Assembly: GCA_029210585.1 (NCBI GenBank)
Contig: JARGFP010000001.1
Span: 1-64,000 of the forward strand
Direction of reading: 5' to 3'
DNA: 64,000 bases
Origin: Bacteroidales bacterium
Lineage (GTDB): Bacteria; Bacteroidota; Bacteroidia; Bacteroidales; GCA-2748055
The notes under the pieces are model-generated. The model was not told the DNA's origin. It worked only from the letters and a program-made list of their open reading frames with translations, and did not search any database. Each line of letters opens with the position of its first letter. Position 1 is the stretch's first letter. Shown piece after piece: positions 44,085 through 54,248 of the stretch. The position numbers and the translations under genes are program-made.

Positions 44085-46274
44085 ATGTCGACATTTCCTT
44101 TTTACCAGCAACTTGATGCGATGGACTGCGGTCCAACGTGTCTGCGGATGATCGCAAAACACTATGGCAAGCATTTTTCTTTGCAAACGCTGAGGGATAA
44201 GTCGTACCTGGCACGCGATGGTGTTTCCATGCTTGGCATTGCAGATGCTGCTGAATCCATCGGCTTCAAATCCCTGGGTGCAGTCATGACCTGGGAAAAG
44301 CTCAGCAGCGAAGCTCCCCTGCCGCTGGTCGCCCACTGGAAGCAAAACCATTTCGTTGTAATATACAAAATCCGGAAGGACAAAGTATATGTTGCTGATC
44401 CGCAGTTAGGCATGATCACCTATTCCAAAGAGGAATTTCTGAAGGGGTGGCTCAGCACCACGCAAAACGGGGAAAACAAAGGCGCTGTCCTCCTGCTCCA
44501 GCCCACCCCGGAATTTTATCAACAGGATGAAGAAAAGAAAAAACAAAAAGGTCTTCAATTCCTGCTCAGGTACCTCGTTCCGCATCGGAAACTGGGATAC
44601 CAGCTGATCATCGGGTTGCTCCTCGGGGCAATCATCCAGGCCATCCTCCCCTTCCTGTTCCAGGGAATCGTTGATTTTGGAATCAGTAATGCCGATCCCG
44701 GGTTTATCTGGCTGATCCTCCTCTTCCAGTTCGTGCTGCTCATGAGCGCCATGGGCATCAACTTTATCCGGAGATGGATCCTGCTGCACATGAGCACAAG
44801 GATCAATATCGCCCTGATCTCCGATTTCCTCACAAAAATGATGCGGCTGCCCGTAGGCTTTTTTGAAACCAAACATACGGGAGACATTCTGCAGCGGATC
44901 GGCGATCACCGGCGGGTGGAATCATTTGTTACCACTTCGTCCCTTAACATCCTGTTCTCCCTGTTCAATCTCGTTGTATTCTCCATCATCCTTGCCATCT
45001 TCTCCTGGAAGATCCTGGTGCTCTTCCTGGCAGGATCCATCCTCTATTTTCTCTGGGTATGGATCTTCATGAAAAAGCGACGTTCACTGGACCACAGGCA
45101 ATTCAGCAAACTTTCGGAAAACCAGAGCAAACTTATCCAACTGGTTCACGGAATACAGGACATTAAGATCAACAATGCCGAACGACCCAAAAGGTGGGAG
45201 TGGGAAAACATCCAGGCCGGACTGTTCAAAATCAATACCAGGGGGCTGGCCCTTGACCAGTACCAGGAAGCAGGTGGTCGTTTTGTCAACGAACTGAAGA
45301 ATATTCTCATCACAGTTGTGGCCGCTCTGGCGGTGATCAACGGATCCATGACGCTAGGTATGTTGCTGGCCGTCAGCTATATTCTCGGACAACTCAATGT
45401 TCCCCTGGAACAAATGATCGATTTCATGCACAGGGCACAGGATGCAAGCATCAGCCTGGAGCGTCTCAACGAGATACACGACACCAAGGAAGAAAATGAA
45501 AACCGTGGAGGCATGCCCATACTGGTCGAAAGATCCGGAATCAAAATCGGGGAGCTCTCATTCAGTTACGGGGGTCCGCATTCAAAACCCGTGTTACGTG
45601 ATATCAGCATGGCACTTCCGAACAATTCAGTTACGGCAATCGTTGGGCGGAGCGGAAGTGGTAAGACGACACTCGTGAAACTATTACTCGGATTTTACCC
45701 GCCTGTTTCGGGAGAGATCCGCATCGGCGACCAGAGCATCGTGCACATCCCTGTTGATTTCTGGAGAAGCCACTGTGGGGTAGTGATGCAGGACGGGTAT
45801 ATTTTTGCAGACACCATCGCCAACAATATCGCCCTGGGAAAGGAAGTGATCGATACCAGTAAACTGATACACGCAGCAAAAATGGCGTGTATCGACGATT
45901 TCATCGACCAGCTCCCCCTGGGCTACAATACCGTCATCGGCAGCCAGGGACTTTCACTCAGCGGTGGGGAAAAACAGCGGATACTCATCGCCCGCGCCAT
46001 CTATGATGATCCCGACTTCCTGTTCATCGACGAAGGTACCAGCTCCCTGGATGCAACAAATGAGAAGCGGATTATGGAAAACCTTCAAAAGGTTTTCCGG
46101 AACAAAACCGTGGTGATCGTCGCACATCGTCTCAGTACTGTGAGAAATGCAGACAAAATTGTCGTACTTGAAAAAGGGAATCTCGTGGAGCAGGGTACCC
46201 ATACAGAACTCACCAGGAAGAAAAAACACTATTATGAGCTGATCCGGAACCAGCTGGAAATGGGCGAAAATTAG
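44085..46274 (+). CDS. C39-peptidase ABC exporter (PCAT/bacteriocin-type)
   Basis: 729 residues. The N-terminal C39 peptidase is complete: Gln9 region FYQQLDAMDCGPT with Cys15, His89 in KQNHFVVIY and Asp105 in VADPQ. A transmembrane ABC domain (about 160-460) follows, then the nucleotide-binding domain: Walker A GRSGSGKTTL near 520, signature LSGGEKQRI near 625, and Walker B FLFIDEGTSSLD. Such proteins cut double-glycine leaders and export the peptide. No candidate peptide substrate was found in the surrounding 4 kb. It lies 75 bases after the sigma/TPR unit, with a hairpin between. Confidence 0.92.
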   Translation: MSTFPFYQQLDAMDCGPTCLRMIAKHYGKHFSLQTLRDKSYLARDGVSMLGIADAAESIGFKSLGAVMTWEKLSSEAPLPLVAHWKQNHFVVIYKIRKDKVYVADPQLGMITYSKEEFLKGWLSTTQNGENKGAVLLLQPTPEFYQQDEEKKKQKGLQFLLRYLVPHRKLGYQLIIGLLLGAIIQAILPFLFQGIVDFGISNADPGFIWLILLFQFVLLMSAMGINFIRRWILLHMSTRINIALISDFLTKMMRLPVGFFETKHTGDILQRIGDHRRVESFVTTSSLNILFSLFNLVVFSIILAIFSWKILVLFLAGSILYFLWVWIFMKKRRSLDHRQFSKLSENQSKLIQLVHGIQDIKINNAERPKRWEWENIQAGLFKINTRGLALDQYQEAGGRFVNELKNILITVVAALAVINGSMTLGMLLAVSYILGQLNVPLEQMIDFMHRAQDASISLERLNEIHDTKEENENRGGMPILVERSGIKIGELSFSYGGPHSKPVLRDISMALPNNSVTAIVGRSGSGKTTLVKLLLGFYPPVSGEIRIGDQSIVHIPVDFWRSHCGVVMQDGYIFADTIANNIALGKEVIDTSKLIHAAKMACIDDFIDQLPLGYNTVIGSQGLSLSGGEKQRILIARAIYDDPDFLFIDEGTSSLDATNEKRIMENLQKVFRNKTVVIVAHRLSTVRNADKIVVLEKGNLVEQGTHTELTRKKKHYYELIRNQLEMGEN

Positions 46275-46359
46275 CCGAACCCGGGCTGTGATCCGGAACT
46301 AACCGGAAAGGGGTAAACGCAAGCCGAACCTTCCCGGCGTGTGTATTTCCCGGCTGAAA

Positions 46360-47364
46360 TCAGATATCATAATTCCGCTGGTCCTGCATGAACCATCTTA
46401 CGCGGCGCCTGCTGTACTCTCCGATCCGAACACCAATAATCACCTCGTGCGATCCTGATGAATAGGTACGCACCGGCCCGATATCCATATCAAAGGCATA
46501 CCCCATATACAGGCGGTCGATTTTACCTCCCACCATGAAGACCACCGAATTCACCGACCGGTAGGTAACACCTGTCCAGAAATTATCAGTGTAAAACACC
46601 CTGGTGGTCAGGTCAACCATGAAGCTGGTGCGGCTGCCCTGGAGAAGAACGGAAGGTTCGACCGACCATGATGACCCTGCCGGGAGTTTTGCACCGGCCA
46701 GCAGGTTGTATTTCCTGAGCGTTTCGTAATCGGAATAGACCTCTCTCCCCAGCTTCAACTGAGATGCCAGCAGGTCTGAGAGGGCTACACCCCCATATAC
46801 CACGCCGTTGGTGACAAATATTCCTGCACTCGCATCCGGCACGAAGAAGGTTTTACTGTTGCCTGACAATAACGGGTCCCCTTCATCAGCCAGCGGAACA
46901 CCAGTATCATCCACCCTGAACTGGTACCCATGCAGGGTGAGTCCGCCTGACAGTTGCCACAGATTCCTGAAGTTGAGGTGGTAGGCGTATGTTCCCTGGA
47001 AACCCGTTCGGCTTACAATTCCGTTCCTGTCAGTGAATACCGATCCCGCCAGTCCGACCCTGCCTGACCGGCTTTTTTTGGTGGCATCATTTCGCAGGCG
47101 CAGTCGCCGGAGTATATAGCTGTCTTCCAGCAGCCTGCTCTGTGCATTCAGCGCAAAGGTCCGGGGGGCATTCTCCAACCCTACATATTGCTGGCGCGAT
47201 ATCAGATTGATTGTCGTTATTCCGTTGGCGCCGGCCACAGCAGGGTTCACAATGAATTTATCCAGCATGTACTGGCTGTAAACCGGTTGCTGCTGTCCAC
47301 TGACCGTGGCGAAACAGCCTGTCAGAAGCAACACCAGCATATGTCTGATTAAAAACCTCCTCAT
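46360..47364 (-). CDS. PorP/SprF family T9SS outer membrane protein
   Basis: 334 residues. Signal peptide ends VSGQ; QQPVYSQYMLDKFIVNPAVAGANG is the family N-terminal motif, and the body is beta-barrel-like. PorP/SprF proteins are required for secretion or surface attachment of specific T9SS cargo. The start codon shares one base with the stop of the upstream 1418-residue gene (TAATG), so the two are coupled; this cargo-PorP pairing is typical. Confidence 0.93.
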   Translation of the reverse strand: MRRFLIRHMLVLLLTGCFATVSGQQQPVYSQYMLDKFIVNPAVAGANGITTINLISRQQYVGLENAPRTFALNAQSRLLEDSYILRRLRLRNDATKKSRSGRVGLAGSVFTDRNGIVSRTGFQGTYAYHLNFRNLWQLSGGLTLHGYQFRVDDTGVPLADEGDPLLSGNSKTFFVPDASAGIFVTNGVVYGGVALSDLLASQLKLGREVYSDYETLRKYNLLAGAKLPAGSSWSVEPSVLLQGSRTSFMVDLTTRVFYTDNFWTGVTYRSVNSVVFMVGGKIDRLYMGYAFDMDIGPVRTYSSGSHEVIIGVRIGEYSRRRVRWFMQDQRNYDI

Positions 47365-50300
47365 TACCGGATAATTGTTATGTTTCCAATGATACGCTCC
47401 GACCCGTTGTGCAAATCAATAACATAATGGTATGATTCCATCGGAAGCTCCTTTCCGTTGTATGTTCCGTCAAAACAGGCAGCATGACCTTCAGAATAAA
47501 AAACCCGTCTGCCCCAGCGGTCAAATATCTCCAGCGTCACCTCCGGGTATACCTCGAGCCCCTCGATCCTCCAATAGTCATTGGAGCCATCCTGGTTGGG
47601 GGTGATGATCCCGGGTACTGTGAAGCAGGCGTCATTCTGAAAACCAACTGCCGCCGTTCCATCTAAAGCACAGCCATTTGCATCAGTCACCGTGTAATCA
47701 TAGGTCCCCGGTGACAGGTCCTGCAAATACTCAGTCGTTCCCCCGCCGGTCCATGCAACCATATAGGGCGATGTGCCGCCTGTGATTGCTGTCAGTTCAA
47801 CGGACCCATCTGAGAAATCCGGACAATATGCATCCTGTACTTCATAGTCAACTTCCAACGGACCAGGTTCAGAGAGCCCGATCTCCAGCGTGTCCATGCA
47901 ACCATGACTGTCTTCAACCAATACACCGTAGGTTCCTGCAGTTAAACTGCTGATCGTTGCCGAGGTCTCATCCCGGTCCATCCAGTGATAACTGTAGGGT
48001 GCTGTTCCTTCCTCCGATGTAACAATGATGCTGCCGTTCCCGTCGTTATAACAAAGCGGGGTGATCCGCTCGCGGACAGAGAGTTCCGGCAGCGCATACA
48101 CAGTAATAAGTACCGCTTCAGATGGCAGGCTCTTCGTACCATGTGCGTTGGTAACCACCAGGGTAAACGAACCTTCGGTGGTCACCGTTTTTTCCCTGCC
48201 GGTGGCGCCATCAGACCAAGTATATGCGCTGAATCCTTCCGGACCGGTAAGGGCAACACTATCTCCCAGGCAGAAGGCCAATACACCGTTGACAGTGATT
48301 TCAGGAGGGGGCAGAAATTTACTCACCGTTACTGTCACTGTTGCTGAAGCAATACTCTGGCAGCCGGATTCATTTTCCACAATCACTGCATAGTCACCTG
48401 CAGATGAGACATCGACCGACCTGATGGTGTCCCCTCCCGGACTCCACAGGTAGGCTGTTGCCTGTGAGGAAGTAAGCCGGATGGTTTCTCCCATGAACAG
48501 GACTTGCGGCCCTGGGGGTGTGATCACAGGTTGCGCAGGCAATGCCAATTCCGTCACGTCAACACTGTCTGAATAACCACCCACACATCCATTTGCATCT
48601 TTCACGAAAACCGAATAGACACCACTGGCATCCACCATGCGTTCTTTGCCTGTAACACCGTCATTCCATGTATAGGACACAAAATCTCCCCCGGCAGTAA
48701 GCGTTACAGATTCTCCCTCACAGAATTCCAGCGGTCCGTCGGCGGCAATCTCGGGGGGATCCGGAAGCGGGTTGACTGTTACTGTGATATCTGCTGACAC
48801 AGGGCTGTCACAGCCAAAGGAGTCTGTGACCACAACGTTGTAGTTCCCTGCTTCATGAACGGTAATTTTCCGGGTATTTTCACCTGTTGACCAGAGGTAC
48901 GAAGCAAACCCTTCCGGGGCTGCCATTGCAACCGTATTCCCCTGGCAAAAGGTTGTCGGGCCACCGGCCGAGACTTCAGGCTTTGCCGGAGCAGGAACCA
49001 CATGTACGGTGACCCCGGCCTGTTTTGTAAGCCCATACCTGTCTGTCACCTCAACCGAATAGTAGGTGGTTGCATCCGGACCGGCGATCACTGTGTCATT
49101 GACAGTGGTATTCAATCCGCCGGAAGGTATCCAGGCATAGGTGAAAGGACCTGTTCCCCTGGCATCTGCAACCAGCACTGCCTGGGAGGCATTACATGCA
49201 CCAACCACAGTATCTGAAGCGAGTATTCCCACCTCCAGGTCATCATTTAATATCGTATGCCTGGATGTCGGGATCCCGCCAGCCACAACACCGGGTGTGG
49301 ATGAGGATATCTGCACATCGAAATACTCATCCGGAATTTCAGGCACATCGTCATCGAGCACCAGCGGAATAATATTTCCTGAATGGTTTCCCGGATCAAT
49401 GATAATGACTGACGAAACCAGGGAGAAGTCCTCCCCCTGTATTGCGGTACCTCCAGTAACTGTGTAGCTGACCTCCACCGGTGTGGATACCGCGTAGTTC
49501 AGGACAACCTCCATCACTGGGTTGGCGACAGTTTCAAGTGAGGCTGTTGCATCTGATACGAAGGAGATGACCGGACGGACAGCTGCGATGGTGACATAGT
49601 CGCCATGCGATATGGACAGGTTATTGATCACCAGTTCATTGTTGAGTTCATAAGGTCCGTATGCTTCCGCCCCCGATGAAAAATCTCCGTCGGTATCTAC
49701 AAGGATATTATATGCGACATAACCACCCGGTAATGCCGGAAGCGCATCTTGTTGCAGACCCAACGTAACCTCCCCGGGCGAACCGGTGAGCGCTATCCGC
49801 CACATACGCTCCATCCTGACGATGTTGGTATCACCTGCAGGCCCACCGCTGCTGCTCCACGAGATGGCATCGCCATTGTCATGACCGAACAACAGGAATT
49901 CATTGTCATCAAAATCATCTGCACCACTTACGGAGAGCAATCCTGCAGACATCGCTTTTGTGTGGGTATTATCTGCGTCGATGCGGCCGATCCCTGCCAC
50001 ATCGTAAGGAAACGTAGCTTTGTAGGGATAAAAATCATTTTCAGCAAGCGGGATATTATACTTGGCCGAGAGATAGTTGTTGACGATGATCTCCTGCGCA
50101 CGGTTCAGGGATTTCCGGTATTGGATCAGCTCACTGATTTGCCCTGCGAAAGGTTCAGTGCCCTCCCATGAAGCCCCCATGCGGAACGTTCCGTCGGTCT
50201 CCAGCGGCAAAGGTTCCTGGTCGACCAGTTGTGGTTGCCCGTTCAGTTCCAGGCGATGCAGGGAAACTGTGTTTGTATGTGCCACATTGAAAATATGGGT

Positions 50301-51620
50301 TACCCCCTCAGCCAGGGGCGGTCCCGAAAGGTCTCCACCGGTAAAACTGAAGTACCGGCCATCGGTGTCGCGCGACAATGAAGCGGTCTTGGCAGGAAAA
50401 GCATCCCCGATGGAAACCATGGTTTGCCGCTGGCTTCCCTGGAAACTCCCTGTGGCAAACCAGTGCAGGGGAGCATCCCCTGATCCGGATTCCAGTTCAA
50501 AAAAATCATCGCCACCGTCAAACTGCAGTGCACCGAAACGACCTGCTGCAACAGCAACATAAAGGGGCCGGGATATGCTGTTGTCTTGTACAAGGTGCTG
50601 CGCATTCCCCGATTGATCCTCCCAGCTCCTCACCGGTTCATTTTCCGATGCAATGGAACCTGTAGCGTTGTATACCCCTGATTCCGGTTTGAACCAGTAG
50701 TCAAGGCTCACCGAATCGCCAACCCCGCCGGGACCCGAAAACCCCGTAACCGGTGCTGCGGGATCCGAAGCACAAATACCGAACAGTCCGCTCTTGGCCT
50801 GTTCACCAAACAACCGGATGTACACCACATCACCCGGCGCTATATCCGGTGCTGCAAGGATCACAGATGGCATGGCACCTGCGTCATCCACACATGCGAT
50901 CCTTTCAGATGGCAGGAGGTTTGCATCCGGACTCTTGAAGATGTCAAGTATGGCGTAATCAAGCGAGCCTGTAAAGGTTTCAAGCTTCAGCACGCCGGAT
51001 GCCGGGACTTCTGCCCGGAACCATACATCCCCACCAAAATAGGTCTGACAGGGTGGGCTGCCCAGGCTGGTTGTATTAAACGCACCCTTGTTGCTGTAGA
51101 AGGAAGGGGAACATATATTGCCCACTACCAGTTCTTCCGCATCGGCGGGATCATTGTTAAAAGGCGCAGGCAGGGCTAAAATTTCAGCCACCCACCCCGA
51201 ATCCACCTGCCCGTCAGCATCCGAAATAAACCCCACCGTTATACAGGTACCCTGTGATGTAAAGCTGAACGCAGGTGTATTGTCGTGATAGACCACATAA
51301 CTGGCGCCCGGATAATCCACCGTGATATAATCATAATCGGTATATGAATCTTCGCCCAGGATGCCACCGAAATGTGTTCTGAAATCGGAAAAATCGATGG
51401 TCAGCGGACTTCCGTTTTCCGAACAGAATGTGACGGACCAGTTCTGGTCTTCCTGGTATACATCATTCCCGCCATCGTCATAAAACCAACCCGAATTTGT
51501 ATATACCGTATCACCGCTGACGAAGCCATTGTCCAACCAGTACACATCAGCTCCTGTTTGAGCAATAATGAGTGTATGACACAAGCATGCGAAAAGTGTT
51601 ATCAGGACAGGGTTTTTCAT
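47364..51620 (-). CDS. Large T9SS type B surface protein with CUB-like, LamG-like, Calx-beta and SprB repeats
   Basis: 1418 residues from ATG 51620, chosen for its signal peptide (MKNPVLITLFACLCHTLIIAQ). Domains in order, roughly: CUB-like (20-155), unknown beta domain (155-290), concanavalin/LamG-like (305-500), DUF8202-like (510-690; with NNYLSAKYNIPL), Calx-beta (690-800), several Ig/PKD-like repeats (800-1180), SprB repeats (1180-1330; LCYNDGNGSIIVTS), and the CHU_C/T9SS type B C-terminal domain (1330-1418; PGIITPNQDGSNDYW). It is probably exported to the cell surface as an adhesin or matrix protein by the neighbouring PorP/SprF protein. Confidence 0.9.
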   Translation of the reverse strand: MKNPVLITLFACLCHTLIIAQTGADVYWLDNGFVSGDTVYTNSGWFYDDGGNDVYQEDQNWSVTFCSENGSPLTIDFSDFRTHFGGILGEDSYTDYDYITVDYPGASYVVYHDNTPAFSFTSQGTCITVGFISDADGQVDSGWVAEILALPAPFNNDPADAEELVVGNICSPSFYSNKGAFNTTSLGSPPCQTYFGGDVWFRAEVPASGVLKLETFTGSLDYAILDIFKSPDANLLPSERIACVDDAGAMPSVILAAPDIAPGDVVYIRLFGEQAKSGLFGICASDPAAPVTGFSGPGGVGDSVSLDYWFKPESGVYNATGSIASENEPVRSWEDQSGNAQHLVQDNSISRPLYVAVAAGRFGALQFDGGDDFFELESGSGDAPLHWFATGSFQGSQRQTMVSIGDAFPAKTASLSRDTDGRYFSFTGGDLSGPPLAEGVTHIFNVAHTNTVSLHRLELNGQPQLVDQEPLPLETDGTFRMGASWEGTEPFAGQISELIQYRKSLNRAQEIIVNNYLSAKYNIPLAENDFYPYKATFPYDVAGIGRIDADNTHTKAMSAGLLSVSGADDFDDNEFLLFGHDNGDAISWSSSGGPAGDTNIVRMERMWRIALTGSPGEVTLGLQQDALPALPGGYVAYNILVDTDGDFSSGAEAYGPYELNNELVINNLSISHGDYVTIAAVRPVISFVSDATASLETVANPVMEVVLNYAVSTPVEVSYTVTGGTAIQGEDFSLVSSVIIIDPGNHSGNIIPLVLDDDVPEIPDEYFDVQISSSTPGVVAGGIPTSRHTILNDDLEVGILASDTVVGACNASQAVLVADARGTGPFTYAWIPSGGLNTTVNDTVIAGPDATTYYSVEVTDRYGLTKQAGVTVHVVPAPAKPEVSAGGPTTFCQGNTVAMAAPEGFASYLWSTGENTRKITVHEAGNYNVVVTDSFGCDSPVSADITVTVNPLPDPPEIAADGPLEFCEGESVTLTAGGDFVSYTWNDGVTGKERMVDASGVYSVFVKDANGCVGGYSDSVDVTELALPAQPVITPPGPQVLFMGETIRLTSSQATAYLWSPGGDTIRSVDVSSAGDYAVIVENESGCQSIASATVTVTVSKFLPPPEITVNGVLAFCLGDSVALTGPEGFSAYTWSDGATGREKTVTTEGSFTLVVTNAHGTKSLPSEAVLITVYALPELSVRERITPLCYNDGNGSIIVTSEEGTAPYSYHWMDRDETSATISSLTAGTYGVLVEDSHGCMDTLEIGLSEPGPLEVDYEVQDAYCPDFSDGSVELTAITGGTSPYMVAWTGGGTTEYLQDLSPGTYDYTVTDANGCALDGTAAVGFQNDACFTVPGIITPNQDGSNDYWRIEGLEVYPEVTLEIFDRWGRRVFYSEGHAACFDGTYNGKELPMESYHYVIDLHNGSERIIGNITIIR

Positions 51621-51820
51621 TGGCTGCACAGACAATTCTCGAACGAAGTTAGGGATAATTTTTAAAGGCAGGGTGCTAAGGGATGCTCCATTTGCGTTAT
51701 TTCTTTGAACCATTTATCAACAATATCGGGAAGCATTGCTCCGCCGGTTACAGGGAGAAATTTCGAAGAACACATTCATACTTAATTGCGAATGGCTTAC
51801 CTTTATAAAAAAGTCTGAGA

Positions 51821-52165
51821 ATGGACAACGACTGGAAAAAACGCCTGGGAGTCGTATATTCCACCAACGAGGATTTCAACTACGACCAGGATGAAAAGAA
51901 AAGAGAAGAGACATTGCCTCCTGCGCAACAGAAGCTGATCGTTTCGCTGGATAAAAAAAACAGGAAAGGAAAGGCAGTGACCCTTATAGAAGGATTTACC
52001 GGCAACGAAGATGACCTCAAGGCGCTGGGCAAACTGCTCAAAACCAGGTGCGGCGTCGGCGGATCTGTAAAGGAAGACACCATCCTGCTCCAGGGGGACC
52101 ACCGCGCACATGTCGTTGAACTTCTCGAAAAGGAGGGCTACAAGGTGAAACGTTCGGGAGGCTGA
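51821..52165 (+). CDS. SUI1/YciH family translation-initiation-like factor
   Basis: 114 residues. The C-terminal about 75 residues match the SUI1/eIF1-like domain (RKGKAVTLIEGFTGNEDDL, CGVGGSVKEDTILLQGD). The N-terminal extension is charged. Bacterial YciH homologues affect initiation fidelity. It starts a plus-strand block, divergent from the 1418-residue gene, and is followed after 35 bases by the ankyrin gene, though no functional link is known. Confidence 0.92.
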   Translation: MDNDWKKRLGVVYSTNEDFNYDQDEKKREETLPPAQQKLIVSLDKKNRKGKAVTLIEGFTGNEDDLKALGKLLKTRCGVGGSVKEDTILLQGDHRAHVVELLEKEGYKVKRSGG

Positions 52166-52200
52166 ACAGGAATGGACTTCCAAGCAAAAAACCGGCATCT

Positions 52201-53727
52201 ATGAAAAAACCGAAAGTGACGCATGGTGTTTTAATTGTTGTACTGACACTATTGTCAACTGCAGGCCTGTATGCACAGGAACAACCGGCAGCCGTGGAAC
52301 AGGAGGTGCTTCAGGAGTCAATACATGAACACCTCCTGGCCGAAGGTGCCGGCCACCCTGCACCGGCCCGGCTGTCTGCACAGCAGGAACAGCAGCTGCC
52401 TGACACTTCCTATTTCAAACCCGGGGAAGATGACTGGAACCTGCTGGAATCAGTGATCAGGAACAATCCTGTCAATACAGCCTTATTGCTTGAACGCGGT
52501 GCAGATCCTGATGCAGTTTCAGCGATCGGCAATACAGCCCTGATGTACGCTGCAGAAAAAGGCAACATGCAGATCATGAAGATGCTTGTTGCAGCAGGTG
52601 CCGAAGTAAACACCACAGGGTTCAACGGTGCAACCCCTTTGTTCCTGGCCATCCTCAACAACGATTTCCAGGCCACAAAATACCTGCTTGAGCAGGGTGC
52701 TGATCCCAATGTGAAAGACGATTTCGGGGTCACTCCCCTTTTGTACACGGCTGCCACCAACCAATACCAGTCGGCAGACCTGCTGCTGTTCCATGATGCT
52801 GATCCGGAGGTGCGCGATGCAGAGGGCAATGATCCGCTCATGGCTGCTGTGACCTTCGAAAACCTGGAAACGTCAGATGTATTGCTGCAGAACGGCCTGG
52901 ATCCTGACACACGTGATCACCGGAACAATACGCCCCTGATCGTCGGAACCCAGCGCGGTAACTACAGTATCATGGACCTGCTGCTTGACTATGAAGCGGA
53001 TGCGAACCTTGCCAACCGGAAAAACTATACCCCACTCGCCTATGCAGTAACTTACGGTGACCTGAAAGCCTCGGGGATGTTGATTGACAATGGGGCCGAT
53101 GTGGAACATGTGATTGAAAAGGGAAGGAATATTGCTGAACTGGCCCGGATCAATGGCAATGACAGTTTATTGCAGCTGATCATGGATCATGGCGGGGAAG
53201 TTCCCCAGGGACCCGATTTTTCCGAATTCAGGGTGCTTTTTGGAAATTCCTTCAATACAAGCGACTATTTTATTCAGTTCAGGGGAAACGTGGTTGATAC
53301 AAAAAAAGGATATTTTTTCGGAACAGGGATCGATTACAGGCCGTTCCTGCTGAAAATCCAGACCATTGTGAACGACAGCATCTTCCAGTTCAGGGAGAGA
53401 AGAATCGGCTGGAGCCATACCATAGGCAGAAATTTCAGTCTTTTCGAAACAACATCGGGGACGCAATTCTCCCTGTATACGGCACTGAACGGCTATCTTT
53501 CCTTCCCCCGTTACCCTGGCACGATCAAAGACCCGGGTGCAACATACAGGGTCATTCCCTCAGCCGGGTTTGACGTACACGGAAAGTACCTGGGACTGAA
53601 AGCCGGTGCCGACTGGTACCATTTTGAAAGCACCCTGGACAAACCGCTTAAATTCAGCCTTTCGGTTTTTTTCCGTATTGAGTATCCTGAAGTACATTAC
53701 GACAGAAAAGAAATCAACTGGGAATGA
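52201..53727 (+). CDS. Exported ankyrin-repeat protein
   Basis: 508 residues. Signal peptide (to about residue 22, GLYAQ), then a short linker and about eight ankyrin repeats in residues 78-325 (GNTALMYAAEKGNMQIMKML, GATPLFLAILNNDFQATKYL and others). The last about 170 residues (from about 335) are a separate beta-rich region with no recognised family, possibly an outer-membrane strand domain. Ankyrin repeats suggest protein binding in the periplasm or at the surface. It overlaps the next gene by 4 bases (ATGA). Confidence 0.87.
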   Translation: MKKPKVTHGVLIVVLTLLSTAGLYAQEQPAAVEQEVLQESIHEHLLAEGAGHPAPARLSAQQEQQLPDTSYFKPGEDDWNLLESVIRNNPVNTALLLERGADPDAVSAIGNTALMYAAEKGNMQIMKMLVAAGAEVNTTGFNGATPLFLAILNNDFQATKYLLEQGADPNVKDDFGVTPLLYTAATNQYQSADLLLFHDADPEVRDAEGNDPLMAAVTFENLETSDVLLQNGLDPDTRDHRNNTPLIVGTQRGNYSIMDLLLDYEADANLANRKNYTPLAYAVTYGDLKASGMLIDNGADVEHVIEKGRNIAELARINGNDSLLQLIMDHGGEVPQGPDFSEFRVLFGNSFNTSDYFIQFRGNVVDTKKGYFFGTGIDYRPFLLKIQTIVNDSIFQFRERRIGWSHTIGRNFSLFETTSGTQFSLYTALNGYLSFPRYPGTIKDPGATYRVIPSAGFDVHGKYLGLKAGADWYHFESTLDKPLKFSLSVFFRIEYPEVHYDRKEINWE

Positions 53728-54158
53728 AAAAGATCCATTTAATAACAAAGTCATTGCTTTTCCTGATCCTGGCACTTTCCTTAAAAACAACCGGATGTGA
53801 GCAGGAGGACCTGGACTTTTACATTGATTGTGATCTGTGCCTGGAAGCCGTACCGGATTCTGCGGACCTAATTGTTACGGTGACCATCAACGAGGAAAAT
53901 CCCTATGTACCACTTACATTTTATAAGGGAGATTACGAACAAGGCATTGTGGATTACCGGGATACGGCACGCACAGGGGAACTGTTCCTGTATTCCGAAG
54001 TGGGCACCGATTATGCTGTCATGGCAACCTATCAGAAAGACGCGGAAACCATATACGCGATCGATGGTGACAGGATGCGCGTGGTGAGCGGCGAAGGAGA
54101 ATGTTACCCGCCATGCTATTATATACGTGGCGGCACACTTGACCTGACCCTGAAGTAA
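53724..54158 (+). CDS. Small lipoprotein of unknown function, partner of ankyrin protein
   Basis: 144 residues with a signal ending LKTTGC, a probable lipobox. The mature part has several Cys (IDCDLCLEAV, ECYPPCYYI) that could form disulfides or bind metal, and mostly beta strands. No family was recognised. The 4-base overlap with the ankyrin gene suggests that the two are made together and probably interact. Confidence 0.75.
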   Translation: MKKIHLITKSLLFLILALSLKTTGCEQEDLDFYIDCDLCLEAVPDSADLIVTVTINEENPYVPLTFYKGDYEQGIVDYRDTARTGELFLYSEVGTDYAVMATYQKDAETIYAIDGDRMRVVSGEGECYPPCYYIRGGTLDLTLK

Positions 54159-54248
54159 ACAAGAAAGGTCACACTCAGAGTTGTCCCATCAACCCTTCTG
54201 GCGAGTCTTCCGTGTTCCCATTCTGACCCGGGAACAACATCAGTCCGG

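Noticed and set aside
51621-51713. Longer start for the 1418-residue T9SS protein
   Set aside because: The extra 31 residues precede a good signal peptide and would block export.
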